A DNA stretch of 64,000 bases, from positions 1,178,001 through 1,242,000 of the forward strand of contig NZ_WQKZ01000002.1 of assembly GCF_009755225.1 (NCBI RefSeq). Direction: 5' to 3'. The stretch is from Hymenobacter ginkgonis (lineage in GTDB: Bacteria > Bacteroidota > Bacteroidia > Cytophagales > Hymenobacteraceae). The notes below the pieces were generated by a model, which did no database searches, had not been told where the DNA came from, and saw nothing but the letters and a program-made list of their open reading frames with translations. Numbering within the stretch: the first letter of the stretch is position 1; each line of letters starts with the position of its first letter. The position numbers and the translations under genes are program-made. This document shows, piece after piece, positions 17,330-26,961 of the stretch.

Positions 17330-17752
17330 ATGGCTGTTTATCCCGAATACATGGTTGCCCCCATTCGCCAGGACTTGGTAGAGGCTGGCTTCGAGCAACT
17401 GATGTCGCCACAGGAAGTAGACGCGGCCCTGGCCGCCAACGAAGGCACCGTGCTGGTAGCCGTGAACTCGGTGTGTGGCTGCGCTGCTGGCAAAGCCCGC
17501 CCGGCCCTCAAACTGGCCCTGGCCAGCGCCGAGAAAAAACCCACCAAACTCGTAACCGTTTTTGCCGGCATGGAAACCGATGCCGTGGCTAAAATGCGCG
17601 AGCACATGCTGCCCTACCCCCCCTCTTCGCCCTGCATCGGCCTGTTCAAAGACGGCGAACTGGTGCACATGATTGAGCGCTACCACATCGAAGGCTCTGA
17701 CCTGATGCGCATTGTGAATAACTTGCAAGGCGCTTTCGAAGAGTATTGCTAG
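17330..17752 (+). CDS. BrxA/BrxB-family bacilliredoxin
   Basis: A 140-residue cytoplasmic thioredoxin-fold protein (YphP/YqiW family). The family motif VNSVCGCAAGKARPAL carries the CGC active site, and LPYPPSSPCIGLF and EGSDLMRIVNNLQGAFEEYC are typical. Bacilliredoxins remove bacillithiol from protein thiols; many Bacteroidota make bacillithiol. ATG at 17330 (MAVYPEYMVAPIR) matches the family N-terminus; the open frame extends 20 codons upstream through a promoter box and is unlikely to be translated. Its stop codon lies inside a 49-bp inverted repeat shared with the convergent recQ gene. Confidence 0.9.
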   Translation: MAVYPEYMVAPIRQDLVEAGFEQLMSPQEVDAALAANEGTVLVAVNSVCGCAAGKARPALKLALASAEKKPTKLVTVFAGMETDAVAKMREHMLPYPPSSPCIGLFKDGELVHMIERYHIEGSDLMRIVNNLQGAFEEYC

Positions 17753-17946
17753 CCCACGGATTAGCGGGGAGTATAGCAGAGTGCACGGATTTTGTGGGCG
17801 GCGCTAGTACCCGCACCTGTAGACCGGTAGCAGTAGTACATAAAGCAAAAAGGCCGCCCAATTGGGCGGCCTTTTTGCTGGTTTTCGCTGCTTAGCGCTG
17901 TCCACAAAATCCGTGCACTCTGCTATACTCCCCGCTAATCCGTGGG

Positions 17947-17950
<4 letters not shown>
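17749..17950. repeat. Perfect 49-bp inverted repeat spanning two convergent stop codons
   Basis: Arms at 17749-17797 and 17902-17950 are exact reverse complements over 49 bp, separated by 104 bp. The left arm contains the stop codon of the bacilliredoxin gene and the right arm that of recQ. The arm includes CACGGATT and TGCACGGATTTTGTGG, related to ATCCGTG-type intergenic repeats seen elsewhere in the window. A terminator sits in the centre. Confidence 0.9.
17845..17878. terminator. Bidirectional terminator between bacilliredoxin and recQ
   Basis: The palindrome has arms GCAAAAAGGCCGCCCAA and its complement with no loop beyond the centre, giving a T-run on either strand. It serves two convergent genes and sits in the middle of the 49-bp inverted repeat. 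Confidence 0.85.
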
Positions 17951-20157
<2,207 letters not shown>

Positions 20158-20332
20158 AGAATAGCGGTGTAAGGCGGACAGGTAGCAGGAACGGGATTAG
20201 CGAAGATAAGAACAAAGTGGATTTTTTTGAAAAAAACCCGTCATTGACACGTAACATTTCAGAAAAGTTCCGCAAAGCGTGGTCGTTAGTAGCTGCTAGA
20301 CCAGCAATCGGCCGTGCTGAAGCGGGAAGGCG

Positions 20333-20340
20333 TAAATTTG
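20333..20340 (+). promoter_or_regulatory. Possible promoter -7 box of the sugar-phosphate isomerase gene
   Basis: TAAATTTG fits TAnnTTTG. If used, the transcript starts near 20347 and the GTG at 20314 cannot be the translation start. Confidence 0.35.
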
Positions 20341-20343
20341 ACC

Positions 20344-21342
20344 GTGCAATCTTCCTCCCCCCCTTCCGTATCTGTTGATGTGCTGGCCGTAGCCCGCCAA
20401 GTCTTGCTCGAAGAAGCCAGCGCCCTGCGCGATGTGGCGCAGGCGGTGGGCGCTACCCCCGATTTTGTGAACTGCGTGGCTGCCCTGCTGCAGCTCAAAG
20501 GCCGCGTAGTAGTGACGGGGGTAGGCAAAAGCGCCCACATTGCGGGCAAGCTGGTGGCCACGCTCAACGGCACGGGCACACCCGCCCTGTTTATGCACGC
20601 GGCCGATGCCATCCACGGCGATTTGGGCATGATTCAGGCCGAAGATTTTGTGGTAGCCATTAGCAAGAGCGGCGATACGCCCGAGATAAAGGTGCTCGTG
20701 CCCTTGCTGCGCCGCAAGGGGGTAGGGCTGGCCGCACTGGTTAGCAACGCCGATTCGTACCTGGCTCGGCAGGCCGACTACGTGCTGCACGCCCCCGTGC
20801 GCCGCGAGGCCTGCCCCCACGACTTGGCGCCCACTACCAGCACCACCGCTGCGCTGGCGCTGGGCGATGCCCTGGCCGTGTGCCTGCTCGAAAGCCGCCA
20901 GTTTTCGGCCCAGGATTTTGCCCGCCTGCACCCCGGCGGCACGCTGGGCAAAAAATTGTACCTAACCGTGGGCGACCTTAGCCGCCAGAACCAGCGCCCC
21001 CAGGTAGGTGTAGAAGCGCCGCTGCGCGAAGTGCTGCTCGAAATATCGGGCAAGCGCCTAGGGGCCACCGCCGTGCTCGACGCAGCAGGCGCGCTGGCCG
21101 GCATTATTACCGACGGCGACCTGCGCCGCATGCTCGGCCGCGGCCACCTGGCCGAGCTCGAAACGCTGCGGGCCCGCGACATCCTCACGCCCCGGCCGGC
21201 CACCATCGACATCAGCGAGTTTGCCGCCGAGGCCCTGGCCCAAATGCAGGCCCGCAACATTACCCAGCTTATTGTGCTGGAAGATGGCGCATTTGCGGGC
21301 TTTATCCACCTGCACGATTTGCTGCGCGAGGGGCTGGTATAG
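20344..21342 (+). CDS. KpsF/GutQ-type arabinose-5-phosphate isomerase
   Basis: About 332 residues from GTG 20344. An N-terminal SIS domain (VVVTGVGKSAHIAGKLVATLNGTG, HAADAIHGDLGM, AISKSGDTPE) and two C-terminal CBS repeats match KdsD/KpsF/GutQ. The enzyme converts ribulose-5-phosphate to arabinose-5-phosphate, the first step to KDO in lipopolysaccharide. The start is uncertain: the frame opens at GTG 20314, but a promoter-like box at 20333-20340 favours later starts (GTG 20344 or GTG 20380, the latter closest to homologue N-termini). It stands alone, followed by AT-rich DNA before the glycosyltransferase gene. Confidence 0.88.
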   Translation: MQSSSPPSVSVDVLAVARQVLLEEASALRDVAQAVGATPDFVNCVAALLQLKGRVVVTGVGKSAHIAGKLVATLNGTGTPALFMHAADAIHGDLGMIQAEDFVVAISKSGDTPEIKVLVPLLRRKGVGLAALVSNADSYLARQADYVLHAPVRREACPHDLAPTTSTTAALALGDALAVCLLESRQFSAQDFARLHPGGTLGKKLYLTVGDLSRQNQRPQVGVEAPLREVLLEISGKRLGATAVLDAAGALAGIITDGDLRRMLGRGHLAELETLRARDILTPRPATIDISEFAAEALAQMQARNITQLIVLEDGAFAGFIHLHDLLREGLV

Positions 21343-21469
21343 GGGGTAGGGGCGGCAGCCTACTGGTCGTAATGCCGAGGTTTTATTGTTGTAAATTGCT
21401 GAAATACAATAAATTATCAAAGAAATAATTTCGTAAGCTCGACTAGAAATGAAAGAGTAGGCTGCTCAA

Positions 21470-21477
21470 TACCTTTG
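21470..21477 (+). promoter_or_regulatory. Promoter -7 box of the glycosyltransferase gene
   Basis: TACCTTTG is a good TAnnTTTG match within AT-rich DNA. It overlaps the first base of the longest open frame's GTG (21477), so translation must begin downstream; this decides the start choice for the next gene. Confidence 0.5.
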
Positions 21478-21572
21478 TGCACCGGCGTGCCCATAGTCGC
21501 CCGCAGGCCGCTCCTGCTTCTTTACATGCCTTTACTGTAAGGCGCTGGCCCGCGGGCGGCGCTGCTCTTGCC

Positions 21573-22406
21573 TTGCCGACTCCCTTCGTTTCGCTCCTCA
21601 TTCCGGCTTATAATGAGACGGCTCGCCTTGGCCACACGCTGGGGCAGGTGCTGGCGTACCTGCACGCGCAGCCCTACACCAGCGAGCTGCTGGTGATAGA
21701 TGATGGCTCCAGCGATGGCACGGCGCAGCTAGCCGAGCGCTACTTTGCCGAGCACGCGGCCCAGGCGGGCGCCGTGACCACGCGCGTTATCAGCTACCAG
21801 CCCAATCGGGGCAAGGGCTACGCCGTGCGCCAGGGCCTGCTCGCGGCTCAGGGTACAGTGGCCGTATTTTCGGATGCCGACCTTTCGACGCCCATTGCGC
21901 AGCTACCCCTAGTGCTCGACCCCATTATGGCGGGCAGCTACGACGTAGTGTTTGGCTCGCGTGCCCTCGACCGCTCCGTCATTGGGGTGCGCCAGCCGCT
22001 GCTACGCGAGCTAAGCGGCCGGTTTTTTAACCTTATCATGCGCGCTGCCACTGGCTTACCCTACTGGGATACGCAGTGTGGCTTCAAGGCTTTTCGGCTC
22101 GATGTGTGCCGCCCATTGGTAGAGGGCGCGCAACTCGACCGCTTTGGCTTTGATGTGGAACTGCTCTACCTGGCCCACTACGCCGGCCTACGCCTGCGCG
22201 AGCAGCCGGTGCAGTGGAACGACGCCGCGGGCAGCAAAGTCGGTATCTGGAGCGGCATCGACGGCTTCCGCGAGCTGCGCCAACTGCGCCGCCGCGCCGG
22301 CCAGGGCCACTACGATGCTGCTATGCAACGCGCCCGCACGGCAGCTAGCCCGCTCGACCCAGCCCTACCCCCGCTTGCCAGCGCCACGCCGCCCACGATA
22401 AGCTAG
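21573..22406 (+). CDS. Family 2 glycosyltransferase, ALG5-like (polyprenyl-phosphate glucosyltransferase)
   Basis: About 277 residues from TTG 21573 (TPFVSLLIPAYNE). The GT-A core shows IPAYNE, VIDDGSSDGT, NRGKGYAVRQG and FSDADLSTP (the metal-binding DxD-like site), then the CGFKAFR and FGFDVELLYLA motifs characteristic of dolichyl-phosphate beta-glucosyltransferase (ALG5) homologues. It probably charges a lipid carrier with a hexose at the inner membrane. The open frame runs to GTG 21477, but that codon lies in a promoter box and the extra residues are low-complexity. The mannose-1-phosphate guanylyltransferase gene follows after 52 bp, suggesting a shared role in cell-surface glycans. Confidence 0.8.
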   Translation: MPTPFVSLLIPAYNETARLGHTLGQVLAYLHAQPYTSELLVIDDGSSDGTAQLAERYFAEHAAQAGAVTTRVISYQPNRGKGYAVRQGLLAAQGTVAVFSDADLSTPIAQLPLVLDPIMAGSYDVVFGSRALDRSVIGVRQPLLRELSGRFFNLIMRAATGLPYWDTQCGFKAFRLDVCRPLVEGAQLDRFGFDVELLYLAHYAGLRLREQPVQWNDAAGSKVGIWSGIDGFRELRQLRRRAGQGHYDAAMQRARTAASPLDPALPPLASATPPTIS

Positions 22407-22458
22407 GGAACCCAGCAACTCTCTATCTTCGTGCTTCTACCACGCACTTTCTGCTACT

Positions 22459-23547
22459 ATGCACAATACATATCTCGTCGTGATGGCGGGCGGCATCGGC
22501 AGCCGCTTCTGGCCCTTTAGCCGCACGCAGCACCCCAAGCAGTTTCACGATGTAATGGGCGTGGGCCGTTCCATGCTGCAGCTCACCGTTGACCGCTTTC
22601 GGGGCGTATGCCCGCCCGAAAACGTGTTTGTAGTAACCAACCGCGACTACATCAACTTGGTGCACGAGCACTTGCCCGAGCTGCCGCTCGACCAAATTCT
22701 GGGCGAACCCATTGGGCGTAATACGGCGCCCTGCATCGCCTACGCCAGCTACCGCATTGCCCAGCGCGACCCTCAAGCCACCATCGTGGTGACGCCCGCC
22801 GACCACGCCGTGCTGCGCGAAGAAGAGTTTCGGCGCCTTATCCGCGAGGCGGTAGAGGTTGCCCGCCAGCACCCCGTGCTCATCACGCTCGGCGTGCAGC
22901 CCGTGCGCCCCGACACGGGCTACGGCTATATTCAGTACATGGACGGTGCGGCTAACCGGCTGCCCGATAGCAACTTATTCAAGGTCAAGACCTTTACGGA
23001 GAAGCCCAACGCTGAACTGGCCCGCATGTTTGTAGAGAGTGGCGACTTTCTCTGGAATGCCGGCCTGTTTATCTGGCGGGCGGAGGTTATCATCGACGCG
23101 TTTCACAAGTCGCTCAGCGACATTGCCGAGGTATTCGAGGAAGGCCGCGACCAGTTGGGTACCCCGCAGGAGGAAGCCTTCATCAACGAAGCTTACTCAC
23201 GCTGCCGCAACATCAGCATCGACTTTGGAGTGATGGAAAAGGCCGATAACGTGTACGTGCTACCCGCCGACATTGGCTGGAGCGACCTCGGCACCTGGGA
23301 TTCGCTGCACCAGATTGGAATGCAGGACGCCTTTGGCAACGTAGTTGATGGCGACGTGCTCCTTTACGAAGCCCGCGAGTGTATCATCAAAACCCCGCAC
23401 GAGCGCTTGGTAGTGGTGCAGGGTCTCGAAGGCTACATCATCGCCGAGCACGACAACGTGCTGCTCATCTGCCAGCGCAGCGAAGAGCAGCGCGTGAAGG
23501 AATTCGTGGCCGATGTGAAGGCGAAGAAGGGGGTAGGGTATAATTAA
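22459..23547 (+). CDS. Mannose-1-phosphate guanylyltransferase
   Basis: A 362-residue nucleotidyltransferase. The signature MAGGIGSRFWPFSRTQHPKQF (nucleotide binding), EPIGRNTAPC, FTEKPN and FLWNAGLFIW are diagnostic of the GMP type, and the protein stops before the phosphomannose isomerase domain of long ManC proteins. It makes GDP-mannose for glycan and capsule synthesis. A TATCTTCG sequence about 45 bp before the ATG may be a -7 variant. It follows the ALG5-like gene in the same orientation. A palindromic repeat with terminator potential lies 33 bp after the stop. Confidence 0.93.
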   Translation: MHNTYLVVMAGGIGSRFWPFSRTQHPKQFHDVMGVGRSMLQLTVDRFRGVCPPENVFVVTNRDYINLVHEHLPELPLDQILGEPIGRNTAPCIAYASYRIAQRDPQATIVVTPADHAVLREEEFRRLIREAVEVARQHPVLITLGVQPVRPDTGYGYIQYMDGAANRLPDSNLFKVKTFTEKPNAELARMFVESGDFLWNAGLFIWRAEVIIDAFHKSLSDIAEVFEEGRDQLGTPQEEAFINEAYSRCRNISIDFGVMEKADNVYVLPADIGWSDLGTWDSLHQIGMQDAFGNVVDGDVLLYEARECIIKTPHERLVVVQGLEGYIIAEHDNVLLICQRSEEQRVKEFVADVKAKKGVGYN

Positions 23548-23579
23548 ATTGTTAATTGATTACTGGTAACGGTCAATAA

Positions 23580-23682
23580 AAAACGTCCTGCTGAGCTTGC
23601 CGAAGCATCTCTATCGCTTTAGTGGATTACTAATCCTTACGGCGTGGTAGAGATGCTTCACTAGCGTTCAGCAGGACGTTCT
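23580..23682. repeat. REP-like palindromic element, copy 1
   Basis: Imperfect inverted repeat: AACGTCCTGCTGA at 23582-23594 pairs with 23668-23680, and GAAGCATCTCTA at 23602-23613 pairs with 23648-23659. It contains the core GCTGAGCTTGCCGAAGCA (23590-23607) shared with copies at 41901-41918 and 60604-60621. Flanking T/A runs could let it terminate transcription of the manC-type gene. It lies between convergent genes. Confidence 0.8.
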
Positions 23683-23734
23683 TTTATTAACTGTTAATGG
23701 GTTAATCATTGACAACTAATTCATTAATCATTGC

Positions 23735-24796
23735 CTATCGCCCTTTCGCTACTTCAAACAGCATGATGCCGGCGGCCACGCCCACGTTCAGGCTCTGAAT
23801 TTGGCCGCTCATGGGGATGCGCAGGCGCTGGTCGCAGAGGCGCAGCAATTCGGGCGAGATACCGTCTTCCTCCGACCCCATGATGACGGCTACCGGGCCG
23901 CTGAGGCTGGCTGCATCGGCGTGGCCAAGGTCAGCATCAGCTTTTTCGGTACACGCGATGACGGTCAGGCCGCTTTCTTTCAGGAAGTTAATCGTTTGGC
24001 GCAAGTCGGCTTCGCGGCACACGGGGAGAATGTTGAGCGCGCCGGCCGACGTTTTCACGGCGTCGCCGTTGATTTGGGCAGCACCGTGGGCGGGCACTAC
24101 CAGGGCCTGCACACCCAGGCATTCGGCAGTGCGGGCAATAGCGCCGAAGTTGCGTACGTCGGTCACGCGGTCGAGCAGCAGCAAAAATGGCACTTTGCCC
24201 TCCTCAAACAAACCAGCCAGCAACGAGTCGAGCGGGGCAAAGTCGATGGGTGACACAAAAGCCACCGCGCCCTGGTGGTTTTTGCGGGTCAGGCCCTCTA
24301 GTTTTTCCAATGGCACCAGCGACACGGGCACGTTGGCCTCGCGGGCCAGCGTCGAAATGTCCTGGGTCATCGAATTTTTGGTGCCGCGCAGCAGGAAAAT
24401 CTTGTCCAGGGTGCGGCCCGCATTCAGCGCCTCCAAAATGGGGCGCAGACCAAACAGCATGTCGATGCTGCGGTCGGCGTTGGGGCGCGTAGTGTGCTGC
24501 GGCTTGAAGAAAGAAGCCCCGCCGCGGTCGCCACCCCGGTCGTTGCGGTCGCCCCCGCGGTCGGGGCGGTCGTTGCTGGGCTTGTTTGGCACCTGGCGGC
24601 CGCGCTCATCATAAAAAGGGCGCTGCGGGCGCGCGCGGTTGCCCCCGTCGTTGCCGCCGGGGTGGCGGTCGTCGCGGCTGGGGCCCGCGTCGCGGCCCGC
24701 CCGGCGCTCGCCGCTATCGGCTCCTTCGCGGAAGCGGCGCGGTACGTAATCGTCACTAAGCCCGTCGTTTAGCGGGCGCTCATCGTTTTTCTCCAT
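23735..24796 (-). CDS. TrmH-family 23S rRNA 2'-O-ribose methyltransferase (RlmB-like) with long disordered N-terminus
   Basis: About 353 residues from ATG 24796 (MEKNDERPL); the frame opens 7 codons earlier. The C-terminal ~250 residues are a SpoU methyltransferase: substrate-binding domain (MLFGLRPILEALNAG), then SPOUT motifs LDRVTDVRNFGAIARTAECLG, VIMGSEEDGIS and IPMSGQIQSLNVGVAAGIMLFE. The first ~95 residues are a highly charged, Arg/Gly/Asp-rich disordered region (RGGDRNDRGGDRGG), unusual for RlmB and likely to aid RNA binding. The gene overlaps the 3' end of the GWxTD gene by 28 bp, implying coupled expression. Confidence 0.88.
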   Translation of the reverse strand: MEKNDERPLNDGLSDDYVPRRFREGADSGERRAGRDAGPSRDDRHPGGNDGGNRARPQRPFYDERGRQVPNKPSNDRPDRGGDRNDRGGDRGGASFFKPQHTTRPNADRSIDMLFGLRPILEALNAGRTLDKIFLLRGTKNSMTQDISTLAREANVPVSLVPLEKLEGLTRKNHQGAVAFVSPIDFAPLDSLLAGLFEEGKVPFLLLLDRVTDVRNFGAIARTAECLGVQALVVPAHGAAQINGDAVKTSAGALNILPVCREADLRQTINFLKESGLTVIACTEKADADLGHADAASLSGPVAVIMGSEEDGISPELLRLCDQRLRIPMSGQIQSLNVGVAAGIMLFEVAKGR

Positions 24797-26064
24797 CGTT
24801 CTACAGCGGCATACCAAAGCAACTCGTACTCGGGGCGGCGCACCAATTCGTAATTATCAGGTGCTAAGGTACTAGGGCGCGGGCGGAAGGTAAACGCCAC
24901 GGCCTCGCCCTGACGGCCGGCATCGTCGTAGCGCCAGTGCTCGGTGCCATCGGGCAAGTGGCGCACACTTTGGGGCGGGCCCAGCACCACATACAGCAAG
25001 CCACGGTCGGTGAGCCAGCCGGCCTTGTGGCCGCTGAACACCTCGTTGGCCACCGTTACGCGGCCGTAGTAGCGCCGAATCATATCGCGGGCACGGGTTT
25101 GGTCGCCGCCCGCGGCTTGCAGCCAAAAACGGTCCACGGCCTTCTTCGGCTCGGCGGCTTGCGTCAGCTGCTGGCGCTCGGCCGAAGTAGTGAGATAACG
25201 TAGGGGCTCAATGAGCTCGGGCGCCGTGCTTTGGCCTGGAAAACTATTTTGCACCACCAGCAGCGGCACCGTGCGCACGGGCTCGCCGCCGCTACCCCCC
25301 ACTTTGAGGGCATACAGCCCATTTTGCGGAAAGCGCAGCAACTCGCCCGCCGCCACTGGCGCGGCCGACGAGTCGAGCACGCCCAGCGTGCGGGGCGCCG
25401 CCGGCTGGGTGCGTGGGTCAGCGAAGGGGGGTAGGGCTGGCGTGCCGGTAGGGTAGCGCCGCCAGCGCACTGGCTGGCTGGCCCCAAACATTGCCACCAC
25501 TACTCCCTGTCCAGCGCGCAGGTACGGGTGGGCCAGCACCAGGCCCATGGAATCGAGTAGCATGAAGGGGCGCGCCAGGCGCTCGGCCGTGAGGGGCAGC
25601 CAGGCGGTAGTAGCGGGGTCTTGGTCGGGGCTGGCGGGCTGGTTAGTAAGCGTGGGTTGGTCGAGGCTGATTTGCAGCACCGTGCTGGGAGCTAAGCGGC
25701 TAGCTAGCAAAGCGGTAGTGAATACCTGCGCCGGACCTGCGGCCATTTTACGGGGGTAGGGGCGCGCTGGGCGCACCTCTTGCCACAGCGGCTGCTTGGC
25801 CTCGTAGCTGGCCCAGGCCGTGAGGCGCCACGCGGGTGCGGGGGAACCCAGCGCCGGGCTAGGTTGGTTTAGAAAAATACGCAGGCTGTCGCCCTCGCGG
25901 CGAGTGGTAGGCGCCAGCCGATTGGGCACCGCGTGGTACAGGCCAGCAAAATCGGGCGGGGCCAGCAGCCGCGGCGCGGCGGCCCCGCCTGCCAGCCCAG
26001 TCAGCAACAGTGCGGCGGCTAGCACAGCACCCGGCCGTTCGTAAATTGCCTCTCTTTTCTTCAT
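24769..26064 (-). CDS. GWxTD-domain lipoprotein-like/secreted protein
   Basis: About 431 residues from ATG 26064 (MKKREAIYERPGAVLAAALLLTG), which starts with a signal peptide; an ATG at 26070 is also possible. The C-terminal ~150 residues hold the GWxTD motif (KAGWLTDRGLLYVVLGPP) and the following EHWRYD and RPEYELLWYAAVERWR segments of this Bacteroidota/Acidobacteriota domain of unknown function. The N-terminal half is a beta-rich region without a recognised domain. It is presumably periplasmic or outer-membrane associated. It diverges from the DUF4834 gene with start codons only a few bases apart and overlaps rlmB-like downstream. Confidence 0.8.
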   Translation of the reverse strand: MKKREAIYERPGAVLAAALLLTGLAGGAAAPRLLAPPDFAGLYHAVPNRLAPTTRREGDSLRIFLNQPSPALGSPAPAWRLTAWASYEAKQPLWQEVRPARPYPRKMAAGPAQVFTTALLASRLAPSTVLQISLDQPTLTNQPASPDQDPATTAWLPLTAERLARPFMLLDSMGLVLAHPYLRAGQGVVVAMFGASQPVRWRRYPTGTPALPPFADPRTQPAAPRTLGVLDSSAAPVAAGELLRFPQNGLYALKVGGSGGEPVRTVPLLVVQNSFPGQSTAPELIEPLRYLTTSAERQQLTQAAEPKKAVDRFWLQAAGGDQTRARDMIRRYYGRVTVANEVFSGHKAGWLTDRGLLYVVLGPPQSVRHLPDGTEHWRYDDAGRQGEAVAFTFRPRPSTLAPDNYELVRRPEYELLWYAAVERWRKTMSAR

Positions 26065-26068
26065 CCTC

Positions 26069-26338
26069 ATGGGCTTCACGGTTTCGCTGCTACTCTTTTT
26101 CCTGCTTGTACGGTATGTACTGCCCCGGGTGCTACGCGCCGTGCTGAGCAGTTTTGTGCGGCAGCAGGTGCACAAGGCGCAGTTCGGGGGCGGCCCTACG
26201 CCGGGTTTCACGCCGCCTGCTGGCCCGCCCCCCGCCCCCGGGCAGGTGCGCGTCGACTACGTGCCGCCGCAAACCAAGCCCGAGCACAAGCCCGAATTTC
26301 GGGGTGGCGAGTATGTAGATTATGAAGAAGTGAAGTAA
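26069..26338 (+). CDS. DUF4834-family small membrane protein
   Basis: An 89-residue protein: one N-terminal membrane helix (GFTVSLLLFFLLVRYVLPRVL), a short basic amphipathic part and a Pro-rich tail ending GGEYVDYEEVK. This layout is the Bacteroidota DUF4834 family, of unknown function. ATG at 26069 shares bases with the divergent gene's alternative ATG in a CATG sequence. The true gene is supported by length, the helix and the acidic Tyr-rich C-terminus typical of the family. Confidence 0.75.
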   Translation: MGFTVSLLLFFLLVRYVLPRVLRAVLSSFVRQQVHKAQFGGGPTPGFTPPAGPPPAPGQVRVDYVPPQTKPEHKPEFRGGEYVDYEEVK

Positions 26339-26366
26339 AAAGCAGCGGGTAGGGCCGGCCTTTTAC

Positions 26367-26849
26367 TTAATACCCGCTGCCCACGGGCACCACTATGGGG
26401 CGGTCGAGCGCCTGGCGCCGCGCCGAATACAGCAGGCCATTGATGGAGGCAAAGTCGGCCACTGCCTGCGAGTCGAGGGCGCCGTTTTTGAGCAGCCGGG
26501 CAGTGTATATCTGGCGGGCTAGAATAAGTGGAAACGCTGTAAAGCTAGGAGCGGGAGTGGCCGTTTCAACGAGCGTATGAGAGCCCGGAAAAATGAATTG
26601 TAAATAGCTGGTAGCACCTCCTGCGTTGGTAGCGCTAGCTGCTGCGGGGTCGTTGAAATACAGCCATTTCACTACAAAAAGACGCTCGTTCTGTGGGGAG
26701 CTCACGTAGTACGTGTCTACGCCATCGTATTCGATGCTCGCATAGGGCTGCTTATCGACGGTAATCAAATTTTTTTTGGCAGCTATTTTTTGCCCAAAAG
26801 AAGTGAGCGAAAGTGCGGCCATTACCAGGGTGAGAAGGAGGTTTTTCAT
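26367..26849 (-). CDS. Secreted protein of unknown function
   Basis: About 160 residues from ATG 26849, where a clear signal peptide begins (MKNLLLTLVMAALSLTSFGQ); the longer open frame to 26915 has no such leader. The mature part (KNLITVDKQPYASIEYDGVDTYYVSSPQNERLFVVKWLYF) is mixed alpha/beta with no recognised domain. It is followed downstream by the convergent DUF4834 gene at 28 bp. The function is not known. Confidence 0.7.
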   Translation of the reverse strand: MKNLLLTLVMAALSLTSFGQKIAAKKNLITVDKQPYASIEYDGVDTYYVSSPQNERLFVVKWLYFNDPAAASATNAGGATSYLQFIFPGSHTLVETATPAPSFTAFPLILARQIYTARLLKNGALDSQAVADFASINGLLYSARRQALDRPIVVPVGSGY

Positions 26850-26929
26850 AAAGATGGGAGTAGGAATTTCCCTTGTCTTTTCAAAACCAATGCCATAATC
26901 CCGTCGCCAACCCAACTCGCGCCGCCTGC

Positions 26930-26961
26930 AAAATCCGTAAAATCCGCGTCAATCCGTGGTG
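26930..26961. repeat. Short AATCCG-type tandem repeat
   Basis: The sequence holds three irregular copies of AATCCGY (AAATCCGTAAAATCCGCG, then TCAATCCGTGG) just after the stop of the DUF5686 gene. Similar units occur in the 49-bp inverted repeat at 17749-17950 and near 50670-50710. Confidence 0.5.
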
